This document shows, piece after piece, positions 46,812 through 59,037 of a stretch of DNA of 64,000 bases. The DNA comes from Zhengitettix transpicula (Eukaryota; Arthropoda; Insecta; Orthoptera; Tetrigidae), in the NCBI GenBank assembly GCA_037074705.1, contig CM073590.1, positions 221,308,746-221,372,745 on the forward strand. Direction: 5' to 3'. The stretch's first letter is position 1; every line of letters starts with the position of its first letter. The position numbers were made by a program, and so were the translations under genes. The notes under the pieces are model-generated. The model was not told the DNA's origin. It worked only from the letters and a program-made list of their open reading frames with translations, and did no database searches.

Positions 46812-47135
46812 CTTCGATTTATTCTGCGAATGTAAGTCTATTTAACACAGAGGGTCTGAATCATCAATTTTTCTCAAAAAGAAACTCAAGGACAAGATAG
46901 ATCGATTTCGCAGAATTTGGTTCGAGAAATACTTCTATCTTAAAATTACCTCCAAACGCAACAGTGGAATTAATTAGACGTTTCACAGAACTTTAAGCAT
47001 CACAAATGAAGATTTTAGGCCATGATGAAGGAAATAATGTTCGATATAATGTGTTGAGCTTTGTGCTTGTAAGAGGAACTTGTTTGTTTCGAGGACAAGG
47101 AATAATAAGATATTTTGGAAGAGAGGGACAAGAAT
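45970..47135. other. AT-rich noncoding stretch
   Basis: Besides the microsatellite at 46764-46808 nothing recognised. The minus frame 46393-46629 is AT-driven. Confidence 0.5.
46764..46808. repeat. compound (CA)n(TA)n microsatellite
   Basis: Five to six CA units, then GA and about sixteen TA units. Confidence 0.97.
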
Positions 47136-47139
47136 CCAC

Positions 47140-47840
47140 TTGATTCATTACAGCCGAGCGCAATATCTGAATAACCTTTGCTTAATTAGAAAGGCCGGTT
47201 AATTGCATTTTTACATACGGCCGTAGCCTGTTATCCACGGGTTTAAATGTGTCCCCAAATTGCATAAAGGCCCATTAAGTATCCTTAAATTTGCTCGTAA
47301 CGAGTGAAAATTAACAATAACTGTCACTGCCGATACGGTTACGACACGGCGAGGCTTAAATGAGTGGAGAAGAACGAGAGAGGCGAATCGTATAGCGCAA
47401 TCAACTATCGCTTAACGCAATTCGTCGCGCAGTGGCGCCGTCTCACATCGAGCGTAACACGATTACACGGGAGAAAAATTAATTTATAGAGTTAGAGGCG
47501 GGGCGAGTGTGGAATTAGCCCCTAGGTAAGATGCCACGGCATTTGCATGTACGATACAAGTTGTCGTCGCCGCTGTTATGCAAATCAGCTGTCGTCAGAG
47601 TTCCGCAACGGCCGAGCAAAGTTGCGGAAAATTATTCCCTCGCTACTGCTGGGCCCTATTGTTAAAGACGCCAATTCTGAGAGCAAAATCGCATACACAA
47701 TTACTATTCAGAAGCGCGTCGACGTAATCGACGTGAAAAACGTGATCAGAAAGCCGAGGGCAAAGTGAAAAGCTCACGGATGAACACCTGTAGGAAGATC
47801 TACCTGCTGACGCGACCCGTCGAAATATTGCGGACGCCGA
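47140..47840. promoter_or_regulatory. GC-richer block with paired octamer (POU-type) sites
   Basis: A 700-bp complex block. ATTTGCAT (47541-47548) and ATGCAAAT (47578-47585) form an inverted pair of perfect POU octamers 37 bp apart. CTTAATTAGAAAG (47181-47193) and GGTTAATTGC (47197-47206) are homeodomain-type. Frames 47547-47768 and 47765-47959 lack domains. I read it as a candidate enhancer. Confidence 0.4.
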
Positions 47841-50232
47841 TTATACAAGGTTCAAATAAATTATGTAGCTATCGAGGAGTTAGTTTACTTTACATGACTC
47901 AATTTTTATTTATTAAAAATAATATATTAAATCTTTCAATGTTTAATAAATTAACATAAATTAAGTTAAACAAAAGTATTTACAGAACAATATACTTATG
48001 CCATATAAGTTAGTGAAACATTCAATATATCATAGAATATTCTTATATATTAATAATCCTTTTCATCATGGTATTTTAGGAGCCTAATAAGAAACGGAGC
48101 GAATGTTTGTGGTCACTTCAATTTTAAAACAAATTAATTTAAATAATTCGGCGTCAGAAGGGACTGCGATATTTTTGTTGATGCGCATGCATTGTCGTGT
48201 GGTGACTTTTTCTGGCAGGCTAAACAAGTTAACTTACTTAACGGCTTCAAAATATGGGTCACAGAATGAAGTGGAAGAATTATCACTTAATGGGGTAAAA
48301 TTTTACATGACTCCTTTCTTCTTAGGAGCTTCAAATCAACAGACAATAGACTTGTTGGTTTCGCCAATAATCACGATTCTCTTTATCATCTCTCTCCAAT
48401 CTCCATAACTCTACTGACTTTTCTACTCTGTCGTAACTATATCTCTTCCATATTTGAAAATATACTCATATCTTCAGTTGAATGATCTCTGCACTCAAAA
48501 ATCATAGTTTTTGAGGATTTATTCAGCTTAGTTTCTTGAATTTGTACAATGTTTATCAATATTTTTCGATTCAACGACTCCCACCCAAAACAAAAAGGTA
48601 TTATTCCGAAAGCTGTGTTATACCGTCTGGTGTTTACGACCTAAGTTGTAGAGCGACTTGATAAAAGTCATAATTTCGCTATGCTTGAAAATTACTTCCA
48701 ACTTCACCGGGCCCCCAATATGAAGTAATATTTTGAAATAGGATTCTTAGCTCGTTTGATAGATTAATTTGATCACTACATGGTATTTTAATGTACCTAT
48801 AAAAGGAAACCACTTGCCTTTAAATTAATTTTCGTGTGGTTTCCATTCGTTACGCAAAGTTAACGAGTAATTTATGAGGTGGCTTGGAGATAAGAAAGTT
48901 TGGAGAAGGCTGAAACAAATGTTTACAGGAGTCAAATCTCGGCATGCAGGATCGAATCGGGCCTTCCACGCGAATATTCGTTGTCTCCTAAAGAAGTTTA
49001 CAATATTTTTTTCACTTATTTTACTAATAGAATTTTCTCTCTAAATTTAAAGTCAAAGATGGTACATTATTATTGTTAAGCTATAAACCCTATTTTTTCT
49101 GTTGATACATTTACTGTATTGCATTAACCAGAAATTAGGTTTAAATTTACAATATAGACATATATTAGTATAATTATATAATGAAATAAGTCAAATATAG
49201 ACGTAAGTTAATAATTAGCATAATGTATATATATATATATATATATATTAACAATGTTATCCTGTTTGACTTATTTATTTTAAGTATAAAGATTTTAATA
49301 AGAGTTCTGTAATATGAATCGTTAATCTATTTTGAGTTTTTTGACATTATTACACTAGGCTCGTTTTACAAATAAACTGTTCCAATTCATAATGGGCCTA
49401 CTTGTAAATAAAAGATTCTCTTACGTCATTTTGTACGTTTTCATGAATGATTGTTATTAGATATGTCTTTTGGAGGTAATAGAAAATTATTTACATTTCT
49501 GGACGTCAACTTGTTCTTGTCTGCACTAAATAAGGCACACAGTTCACCATTTTATGTTTGAAAAATTGTTAAATCCCCTAATTAAATATGCGTGAGTCTA
49601 CAAACGAATTTATTAGTGTTTTATTAATTTTGTCTCTTGTATTATTCCAGAATACTAGTAATGTTACGAAAATTCCAAGAGATTATCTACCTCTTTATGA
49701 AATTTATATATATATATATAAGAAATTGATCAATCATAAATAAGACACATTTTTCTAAGTGAACGTCTGTGCCTCCCAAATTATATTTATTATTGACTCA
49801 CACAAACATTCTATTTGTTTAATGCCAGCTTGTCAAACGAGTAATTTAACTTTGTGAAAGTGTGAAACAAAACTCTATTACAAATTGACTTGCCAGTTAG
49901 TGGCACCATTGAATATTTCATCAGGAGTAATGATTTGATCTGCATTAAATACAGATAATTGAAACTGTTATCATGTGGTACCGTCTGAAATTTGATTTCA
50001 CTGTGATTGGATAATTGCTGCACGTGGCGAACGTAGGCAGTAACAAATCATGGACGATAAACGTAACTATCTAATATTTCTCTTATTAATTATGAGCACT
50101 AATTGGAACAGCCATTGTTGAACTATGGGATGGTAGACAAAATGCTTTCCTAATAACATATATTTAAAGCGATGACGAATAAATGGAAAAAAAGTTGACT
50201 AGAGACGTCTTTTACAGTACTTGAGGAGACAT

Positions 50233-50233
50233 T

Positions 50234-50282
<49 letters not shown>
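50233..50282. repeat. (TA)n microsatellite
   Basis: About twenty-five dinucleotide units with one CA interruption. It inflates the overlapping minus frame 50199-50525 with an IY repeat. Confidence 0.97.
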
Positions 50283-50287
<5 letters not shown>

Positions 50288-50395
50288 TCATTACTCTATT
50301 CAATACATTACTGTACGCATTAATCAAACGTATTTGAGCATGGAATGTGCAGTGTAATTGTAAGTATATTTGCACCTGAAACCATTTATTTTGAT

Positions 50396-50470
50396 AAATA
50401 ACAAAGAATAATACAGACTTTGTAATACGACGACGGCTGCTTCTTGAAAGACAGTTACCTGAAAAAGTAA
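50396..50470 (-). repeat. family C repeat, copy 3
   Basis: The minus strand reads TTTTTCAGGTAACTGTC, then AGCAGCCGTCGTCGTATTAC and AAAGTCTGTATTATTC. It aligns with the plus-strand copies at 14156 and 33648. The CAG/GTAACTG junction looks like a splice acceptor but may simply be element sequence. Confidence 0.45.
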
Positions 50471-51089
50471 ATATTGAGTTATATATCAAAGAGTAACTTA
50501 TCATACTCTTGTTGCTAAGATGCACGACATAAGACTTAGACTGCTATTATGTTAGACTATCAACTTATAAATAGTAAAAAAGTCCCAAATTTTAAATAAG
50601 ATTTAATAAAAAAAATTTATATAACATTAGTGTAACCTTTTAGCTTTCGTGCGTTAAATTTAATCTGTCTGATATTTGATTATATATGCTGATATTTTGA
50701 ATCAGTCTCAATTATAAAAATATGCCATTTCATATAATTTTGTTCCAAAACTTGTGTGAAATGACTACGAAAGTTGAGGAAATGGTTTTCTGAAAAATAA
50801 AATTAATTGAGAATATTTAGAAAAAATTATGTAAAATGTTTTTTATGTATTTGATACTGATTTAAAAACTTTGGGTCAAAAATAACAATGCATTATTGTA
50901 GCTCAGTTTAACAGATATTAGTTCCGATCCACTTTTCCTAAAATTGAAATTTGTTTCACTATAATGCTACGAAAATTTGTACATAATATTAATTTTGAAA
51001 AAGTTATCTATAGGGCGATATTTTAGTATTTATTTAATATACATGATAAAATTTAACTTTATTAGAGATATTTACAAGGGCTGTGAACT

Positions 51090-51440
51090 TGTCAAGCTGG
51101 AACGTGTCGGAGAGATAATTCCTGGAGTCTGAGTTTAAGCACGAAGCAGGCAAGTACCTGGTTTTTACCCATGGTGTGGATCCGAGCTAGCGTAGTGGGA
51201 ACGAGATGGCTCTAGTTAAATTTTTGTATGGTACGTGGTTGCCTGGAGCTTTGTCCAGGAAGATCGACTGAAAAGGTCGATAAAATCGAGACTCACATTC
51301 GTGATACTGTGAGACCAACGCTCTTCGTCGTGTAGTCGTCGCATACAGACTTTACTTAGACAGAGACGTCCCCAACTGATTTGTGATGAAGACAACTGGT
51401 TGTTTCTCCGACTAGCGAAACCCAATGTCATTTGTATGAA
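51090..51440. other. GC-richer unique-looking block
   Basis: A complex block with a minus frame 51216-51431 that has no domain. The segment GATGAAGACAACTGGTTGTT (51386-51405) with a 4-bp hairpin, followed by GCGAAACCC, faintly recalls the hammerhead-like block order but lacks CTGANGA. Probably an old repeat. Confidence 0.22.
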
Positions 51441-52050
51441 TCTATGTAAATATTTTCCTAAATTAAATTGTATATAAATACGTACCCCGTTACATAAGTC
51501 ACTTTAATCTACAAATATAATTGTTTCAACACAGCCATTTTATATAAATTTTTCTTCGACTACCTATAATATTATGTGCGATCAAGTTACTGTCTACATG
51601 AAATTATTAAACTAAGCGAAACTTAAAAAATACATTCATTGAACGATATAGTAAACTGTTTAAGTAAATCAGAAACCAACACACAGAAACACTGATGTAA
51701 TAAAATATTTGAACGAATTTAGTAGAAGAAATTTTTCACAGTGTTATTTACAATGCTTGATTAAATTATACAGATTATATTTTCACGTACAGGAATATTA
51801 ATTGAATAAACGTAGGTTATGGCGGTGAATATGAATTTAGAAATATTCACGTCACGTAGAAAATGTCGATGCTGCACGAAACGTCGTGGTTTTAATCAAC
51901 ACCACCTGGCTGGAAACCGGAGAACATTTCCAACAGGATCATAAATTGTCAAAATAATGTTAATAATAAAAACGACCTTAATGCAGAGGTAATTTAAATT
52001 GAAATATAATTACTAAGAAATTTTATAAGTGTCGGACGTTTAGACTTGGA

Positions 52051-52740
52051 TTAACGTCTTTTTCTGACCTGAATACTGTAAGAAATGTAAGAACTAAAAT
52101 CGAAAATAATACAGAAGAGCCAAAGAACTTTAAATAAAACATCATATAACTTAATATTTTCCGCGTCACGCTTAAAATTAACATTATTAGGTAATTTTTT
52201 TATACACAACATTTCAGATATTAATCTTTTACAATAATCTAGTTCTCTGTATAAAAACGAGACGTCAAAATCAAAACAGTAATTATATTATATTCATTGC
52301 TTGGTGATAGGACTGTGTTTACAAGTTGACAGTATAAAATTGGACCAATGATTTTTTATTCTTGTACTTAAAGTTGTTTTAGTTTGGCCGATATAACAAA
52401 ACTCACGACCTGAACAATATGAATTGTTACAAACAACATTGATAATGTAAAAAAAAATTGGTAGAATTTTTGAGCCCGTTGATGAAACCAGTGAAAGGAG
52501 ATTTTTCCTTAAAAATTACATAAAAATGAATGTTTTTAACAATTTTAACAGATTAAATGATAAAACTCTGAAAGCTAAAACAATAAATTGTATTATTATT
52601 GCTTATAACATTGTTTTGGTTGATATAAATTTAATAGGGTTACGGTTGGCCAATAAAATATTTTTAACAGATTCGTATTTTAACAAACGTTAATTTCTGT
52701 TTTATATTGTCTAAATACTAGTCTTATTGTCAGTAATATG
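52051..52740 (-). pseudogene. decayed Penelope-like retroelement: RT C-terminus and GIY-YIG endonuclease
   Basis: Reading the minus strand, 52450-52300 encodes INVVCNNSYCSGREFCYIGQ followed by TKTTLSTRIKNHW (CYIGQT at 52398-52381). This is the Penelope-type GIY-YIG endonuclease signature with its upstream paired cysteines and downstream R..H. After a frameshift near 52280-52300 a second frame gives FDFDVSFLYRELDYCKRLIS, then EMLCIKK and N.KRDAENIK, the usual C-terminal pattern of insect Penelope-like proteins, ending at a stop at 52051. Upstream, 52690-52620 gives VKNILLANRNPIKFI, resembling the end of the reverse transcriptase region, broken by stops. The catalytic RT core is absent, so it is a 5'-truncated dead copy. 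A CACGAAACGTCGTGG box at 51876-51890 lies downstream. Confidence 0.75.
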
Positions 52741-52849
52741 CCTAGAGACAATTTTTGTCAGTCCTTCGCAGCATGTTCTATAATGTCATGAGAACTTCCC
52801 AACAGTAACATTAAATTGTCTCGACTATTCTATTCATCTCGAACTTCCC

Positions 52850-53105
52850 AGGCCCCTCACTAACAAGACTACCTAGGTCAAATTAGAAACATTTAAACCG
52901 AGCGTTGTCTGAAAGAACGTGTTGTATTCGGGCTTGTTAGCTTCGCACTAGAGTTCGTGAACTGAATTTGAAAGACGTCGTCGTGTGACGTCGGTGACGT
53001 GTTCCTTTGTTACCTGAAATGGAAAGTTTACTCGAGCTAGCCAGACTGTTGTTGATTCCGGCGCAGTTTTAGTGAGGTCATTGACGCATATCTACATCCA
53101 GTGGG
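52850..53105. other. moderately GC-richer patch
   Basis: Complex sequence with ACGTCGTCGTGTGACGTCGG (52976-52995). No frame or repeat recognised. Confidence 0.2.
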
Positions 53106-53109
53106 TAAT

Positions 53110-53970
53110 TAGCGCTCTTTGCGGACAATAGCAGCACACTGTGACGTTGTAATTATTTCAGGGCTGTAGTTAACTTGCCTCGGTGTGCCGTAAAGCACGA
53201 CCCTGCAAAATATTTCATTTAGGTGGCTGTCAAAAAAGTTTTTTTTTGTATGTATCGAATCTGAATTTAACTTTATACCCGGAAACTTGGGGATATGATG
53301 AGTCACAAGCTCTGGCACAGGATCAAAGCAAATATTTGTCAATCCGCAGGGCTGAGTTCATTTAATAGCAAAACTGATATATTGAACGTAAAGAAATATT
53401 ATTCATGTTTCAGTACAAAAAGCTGTAAAACAGAATGGCGGATGCCCATAATATTTTTTCTTAAACATTTATTTAACATCACACGCATTTATTAAAATCA
53501 CCAAACGATAGAAACGTGAATGAAATTTAAGGTAACATTTCACTTGGTATCAAAAATATTTTCTAAAATGAATTATTTAAAAAGAGGCGAATAAATACTT
53601 TGGGAATAATTATATGCCAAAAAATAAATACATTTAAATTAATAAAACTGTACAGAAAATTTAGGTATGTAAATTAAATAGGTCTGTAGAATAAGGCGCA
53701 TTATTTTCCTATTGTTAAAGAAGGACATGAGAATATTTCGTGGGTTATGAGATTTTTATTGGCGTTTGACTATATTAAATTTATGGGTTACACATTAATC
53801 AACGTGTTACACTACACATAAACCTGCGTAAGTGAATAGAACAAGAAAGTCAGTTGTATTCTGGGCTCACGTAGAAAATATTCTACATTATGTATCTACG
53901 AAAATTGAGTCCTTTAGCGTTAGTAAGTATGGATGTTTTCTTTTCGTAAACAAGAAATCAGTTTCTTTTC
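53110..53970. other. AT-rich noncoding stretch
   Basis: Frames 53109-53342 (minus) and 53183-53365, 53295-53495 (plus) are short and domain-free. Confidence 0.45.
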
Positions 53971-53974
53971 CTAT

Positions 53975-54370
53975 TTAGAATGTTCTGTGGAAGTCCGCAG
54001 ATTACAAAAGCAGACTCGGTCTCACCGTTTCCTTGTCGACATATTTTAACATCACGACTCCGCAGTTGGCAAGAAAAGATATCTGGAACGGGACGATTCC
54101 CCACAATCGCTTACGTAGTTTCCTGCGAGGCGATACATTTCTCATTGAAATGGAAAATTACTTGGGTGTCGATAAAATTGATCGCAAACTGCGACCGGAA
54201 TTCGCTTTACGACGGCCCTTCCGATCGTAAAAGGGAATCACATCGGGCGTTATGTAGACACGGCAAAGAACCGTTCGTCTTGCAGCTAAATGCCGACGCC
54301 AAAATCTGAATACATGACGCTCTTTGAGACACGACGTAGTAAGTCCAGCGACGCGACTCTATCGTGTAAG
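53975..54370. other. GC-richer block with 109-codon open frame, unassigned
   Basis: A sharp rise in GC and complexity. The plus frame 53980-54309 and the overlapping 54033-54230 are both open; neither shows a domain, signal peptide or membrane helix, and no flanking splice sites are convincing. It could be a conserved noncoding element or a decayed exon. Confidence 0.25.
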
Positions 54371-54639
54371 AATATCAATCATCTTGAGAAATACAAATAC
54401 TCTTATTTATACGGAGTCATATCTAAATGTTATTATTACAGGACTTTAAAGTTTTATTATTTATGTTGTAGGCAATGTAAACAGAAAAATATCTGAATGT
54501 GAGCAAATCGTACAAAGGTAAATAAAATTAGAGTTCGTTATTTTACCGAAGTTAGAGGTGTCAGTGCGTTATTTCAAAACTTACAGCACGCGTTCATCAC
54601 CGAGATTTGGCTGTCACCTAATAGGAGCAGAGAATAAGA

Positions 54640-54780
54640 CTAACGTTGCCACATCGTCAATAATGAATGACAACAAGCACTTGCTGCAGCTGCGTGGTCA
54701 AGAATATGTGACAACGTCGCACTAATTTGATTCGTTGGCGCAAGGAAGAGCTTCAATGTCAAATCGGCTCCCATTTTAAA
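54640..54780 (+). repeat. family D diverged repeat, copy 1
   Basis: This 140-bp segment from ACGTTGCCAC through GCAGCTGCG, ATATGTGACAACGTCGCAC and GATTCG to ATCGGCTCCCATTTTAAA aligns almost end to end with 59038-59177 in the same orientation. Blocks such as ATATGTGACAACGTCGCAC are exact. It is an unclassified dispersed repeat. Confidence 0.8.
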
Positions 54781-54784
54781 CGCA

Positions 54785-55010
54785 CTATAGCAATTTATTA
54801 ATAATTGGAAATAATAGTGTGTGTAAAATTTAAAACTCTGATTTATTGCTTATTGAAGGAAATCAGAGATTCACCGCAAAATAAATTGAGGTACAACATA
54901 GAGCACGAGAAAAAAAGTCCTACTATATACAACGAATATAAATTCATTCATATGACCTTGGTCAGATATTGTTTGAAGAAAGTTAGGTTTCAGAGATAAT
55001 ATGGCAGGAG
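54785..55010. other. AT-rich spacer
   Basis: Short frame 54805-54999 without domain; nothing recognised. Confidence 0.4.
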
Positions 55011-55013
55011 TTA

Positions 55014-55226
55014 TTTTTTCCTACATGAGGGTAATATCTTATAATAGCATAGGAAAGGAATTGAAAGGGGGGATACGAAAGAGTAGAACATGGTAGCCAA
55101 GGATTAACTAGGGCCCCCACGCTATAGTTTAAGGATCGTCCTCGGCTTTCGTCTAAAAGTGATACAAAACAAACCCTTGTAACGTCATCAGACTCTTGGT
55201 ACTAGTTCCACGTCTTTCGGATGACT
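55014..55226 (-). repeat. element A tandem array, unit 1 (5'-truncated, diverged)
   Basis: On the plus strand it begins with T6 then CCTACATGAGGGTAAT, passes GGATTAACTAGGGCCCCCAC, has GGATCG in place of GGATCC, and stops after CCACGTCTTTCGGATG, just before the poly(T) of unit 2. It is the first of three head-to-tail units. Confidence 0.85.
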
Positions 55227-55235
55227 GTTGTGTAG

Positions 55236-55713
55236 TTTTTTTTAGGTGTAGGCAGGCTATGTGTAGGATAATCCTCATAGTGGAAACTCCCCTCGTATAG
55301 CATAAGAAAGGGAGTGAAAGGGAGGATGCGGAAAGGTACAGCAAGGTAGCCAATGGTTACCTAATGTCCCCGGTATAGGTTTAAGGATCCTACCCGGCAA
55401 TTCACCTGAAAGTGATGCAGGGAAAACCATAGAAAAACCTGCATCAGGTAGTTCGGGTATTTGGTACTTGTCCCACGCCCTTCCGATGGCGGGAGAGGGG
55501 TTTTGCTGTGAAGTCGTAACTTTCCCCTCGCCGTGCATTGACCAGTTTAAGAGGCAGCTGGCCGACTATTCCAATAGGAATAGCGGACACCTCTTACTGT
55601 ATGCCCAAGGTCTGCGACCCTGGAACATACACCTCTCAAAACAGGCCGAGGTGCCATGGCATGTGTGAACCTTAGTTCAAAAACCAGAGAGAAGAGAAGG
55701 CATCTTGGGGGTT
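55236..55713 (-). repeat. element A tandem array, unit 2 (tail subfamily B)
   Basis: T8 at 55236-55243, the AGGTGTAGGCAGGCTATGTG tail, GGATCCTACCCGGCAATTC, the GGCAGCTGGCCGAC core, and a 5' region ending in AAGAGAAGGCATC. More diverged than unit 3. Frames 55275-55538 and 55547-55765 (minus) and 55468-55668 (plus) are by-products. Confidence 0.9.
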
Positions 55714-55724
55714 TTATTTTTAGC

Positions 55725-56164
55725 TTTTTTGGGGGTGTAGACAGGCTATGTGTAGGATAATCCACATAGTGGCAACTCCCCTCTTATAGCATAAGAAAGG
55801 GATTTGAAATGGGGGATGCGGATGGGTGGAGGAAGGTAGCCAAGGGTAACTAGGGCCCTTGGGCTATGGTTTAAGGATCCTACCCGGCATTCGCCTAAAA
55901 GAAATGCAGGACAAACCCTAGGAAAACCTGCATCAGGTAGGTCGGGCATTGGGTACTTGTCCCACGCCCTTCCGATAGTACGACAGGAGTTTTCTGTGGG
56001 GACGGAGCATTACCTTCTCCGTGCCTCGACCAGTTTAGGAGGCAGCTGGCCGACTATTCCAATGGGAATAGCGGAAAACTCGTACCGTATGCCCAAGGTC
56101 TGCGACCCCCGGAACATACACCTCTCAAAACAGGCCGAGGTGCCTCGGCATATGGGAACCTTAG
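55725..56164 (-). repeat. element A tandem array, unit 3 (tail subfamily B)
   Basis: T6 then GGGGGTGTAGACAGGCTATG, all internal landmarks, ending in TATGGGAACCTTAG. Close in sequence to the 7297-7748 copy. Same orientation as units 1 and 2. Confidence 0.92.
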
Positions 56165-56169
56165 TGAAA

Positions 56170-56925
56170 TTTTAATTAAAAACAGAAATGTGAGTACCAA
56201 CTGAGAGAAAGGACGAATATGAAATTGTAATCCTAAAAAATTTAAGTATCTGAAAATTGTGATTCACCTAAATATCGTCAGATTACCTTAATTTAATGGC
56301 ATAAGAAAGCAAGAACTGTTTATAAATAAGATGTGAAAAGAGGTAGAAGACTTTTGTGCTTACAGAATCTTCCACAAAGCGGATTCAGTGATAACTGTCG
56401 CTTTCAAAGGCAAATCGAAGTGTTTCAGATCATTCAGATATTTAGCATTCTTACTTAGATTAAATAATTGAATAAAATTGTTTGCAGGGGAAGGATCACA
56501 ATATAGTGGAGGATAAAGAAAATTATTTAGTACCAGGAGTCAGTAATTCAGAGTTGTATTGGAAAACGACCCAAATTTAAATTATGTGCGAAACGCTTTC
56601 AGAGCTGAAAATGGCGTCTTTTTGTATGCAGTTTTTCTGAGTGATTATCTGATTTCCTTAAGCTACGAAATTAGTCGTCAGCTGCATAACTCAACGATTG
56701 GGGGCTTCGCGTTTTAGAAATTTTGTAGCATGAAACTGGCAGTTCAAATAACTGATTTTTGGTTTCTCAAATCGTTGAAGATCACTTCAATAGCATTTTT
56801 TTATAGTGGAAAAAGGGAATTAATTCTTTGATTCCAGGAAAACAGGGCGTCTTCATTGGGAATTACAGAAGTATTAACTGTACACGTTTTGTGTGTTGAA
56901 TAATTTGCTCTTGGGTCATTGTCGG
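56170..56925. other. AT-rich noncoding stretch
   Basis: Nothing recognised. Confidence 0.5.
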
Positions 56926-56929
56926 ACTT

Positions 56930-57260
56930 CAGTTTTAAGGAGAAGTTTGTCTCTGGACTTAGTTTCAGCGAGCTGTGATCTGAATGACGTGTATTAAAGT
57001 CGTGGAAGACTGGCAGGGTCCGAAGGGCAGGGACGTCTTAAGTGAACTGTTTATCATTCACTGAACACCTTGGCTACTCCTGGGAAGAAAGAGCACTGGC
57101 TAAGGCATTAACGGAGCCAGCCACTTGACGTGCTGTGAATACGAAGCCACGTTGATCGTTTGCCATGAATTATATCCGGCGACTGGTCGTCACGACACGC
57201 GACGTTTTTACGACAGTATTGCAGTCAACCACTCGGCCTGCGTCTTCACGATCTGTGAAA
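56930..57260. other. GC-richer noncoding block
   Basis: Complex sequence with no long frame. The downstream frames 57283-57555 and 57311-57523 lack domains. Candidate regulatory element with weak support. Confidence 0.22.
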
Positions 57261-57564
57261 GAAAGATTTTCGGCTAAATTTATTGCCCAGTCACTTCAAT
57301 ATCCGATTTTATGAGAATCTCAACCTTTCACGACCTTTATACACTATTGAGACAGCGTCATGTAATGCTCGAAAGTCTTCTCTTATCACTCTATACGTTA
57401 AAAGTTTGCGGAACAATTGTTCCATGCTCCATAGGACATATGATTCGACTACAAAAACTAAATTCAGTTTCCAGACACAATATACCATTTACCACCAAAT
57501 TAGGAGCGTCCTCAAACGAATAAGTTGTAACCTAAGTCATTTTGCTATAATATAGAATATTAAT

Positions 57565-59035
57565 AACATGTTTCAATAAACGCGTGTTATGCCTGTTCTT
57601 AAAATATGTGATCTAATAATGAAAAAAATTATTTCAGACGTTTATCTTTTTCAGATGTTATAGTGGGGCAAGAGAACGTTGATGAAGTTCAAGGACTATA
57701 CTCTATATGAAAAATTGCGGAGTAAGTTGGTGAAGGCGTAACGAAATTTACTTTTGTGACGCTGCGACGCAAATAATACATTCACCGCTATCACCCCTTT
57801 CTCAATTAAAGTTCACATATTGTGAATATTCCGTGAATATTAAAAATTTGGAAGGGACCGATGCTAAAGACTCTAAATATGACTGTAAGGACTTCTTCCG
57901 AAAAGAGGAAATTAACTGTAGAAATTACATGAATTGAATCATGTCCAATGGAATAACATTTTTATTCTAAGTTGACCCAATCTACTGGTAAGGAATCGTA
58001 AGGTTAGTTTACGTCTTCTTTTCGTTGTTGGCGTTGTAACTAGCGTCCATATTTCTTTCTCTTTTCTTATTTTCTCGTTATAACACTACATGAAGATTCT
58101 GTAACAATACAATACAATACAAGTCAATTTCTCGGCCCCGTCTCGCAAACAAGCTTTCATATGTTCCTGTCACCTTATTATAATTTACTTATAAATGTAA
58201 TTCTGATCTTTCATATAACAATATAATAAAATATAGTAAAAGTCAATTACACAAAACTACAGCAATTATTCACATTCGCAGTTGCAAATTATAAAATTAA
58301 TCAAACGGATGTTTCCGATGACTCTTCATAAAATATACTAAAACACTTACAAATTAATGGACGAATGTAAATTAATTCACATGAAATTTATATATTCATC
58401 ATTTTTAATTTTTAATTTTCGTAGTGTGGCAGTACGACAATCTAAGAAAATGGATATTTTGTTTCTTTATCTCATACATACATTTTAAAATAAAGTTTTA
58501 CGCACATAAATTTAATACGAAGGAATTCTTCCCACTTACAGTCCATATACATATATTCGATTAAAGAAAGTTTTATATTTATATTTTTTGTAAAAGATTT
58601 TATCATTATTATATGCTTAGAATCCCATACTTTTGGTATTTTTGATATTGACGAATTTAATTATCTCCTCAGAAACTGCTGGTTAGTATATCCCATTATT
58701 TATGTACTTAACACGAAATGAAGAAGACCCGTTATTTCTGACTATGTGGAAATGAAATAAGACACTAGTTTCTAGACGAATCTATAAAAAAAATTCAAAA
58801 CTGCGAAATTCTACAAATATTTAAGTGAACGATGGCTTTTTATGGTATTGTAATCGGGTTACTAGGGTCTCCATGGTATCATAAATGTTAAGGGTTATCA
58901 ATCATTTCAGTAATTATTTTCTAACTACAGTAACTTATGTTCTATGTATATAATTACGTCTTGTGGGACTGTGTAAGTATATCGAATAAACGTAAGATGG
59001 TTTTCAAATGCGAGAGAATGAGACCATACAAATAA
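57565..59035. other. AT-rich noncoding stretch
   Basis: Includes a short (ACAAT)n run at 58104-58120. Nothing else recognised. Confidence 0.5.
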
Positions 59036-59037
59036 AC

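Larger units (their letters stand above)
47850..51085. other. AT-rich noncoding stretch with microsatellites
   Basis: Long AT-rich interval. Frames 48103-48408 (plus) and 49811-50023 (minus) have no domain. TA runs lie at 49226-49248, 49705-49720 and 50233-50282. A mutated GGATCGAATCGGGCC near 48951-48965 hints at a transposon or SINE scrap but is too short to call. Confidence 0.45.

Noticed and set aside
48930..48990. Possible tRNA or SINE head around GGATCGAATCGGGCC
   Set aside because: No matching A box or arm pairing; too short to call.
49910..49935. TTTCATCAGG (minus CCTGATGAAA) as another hammerhead motif
   Set aside because: No GAAAC block at suitable distance on the minus strand.
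50199..50525. 108-codon minus frame with an IY repeat
   Set aside because: It is a translation of the (TA)n microsatellite joined to a family C repeat fragment.
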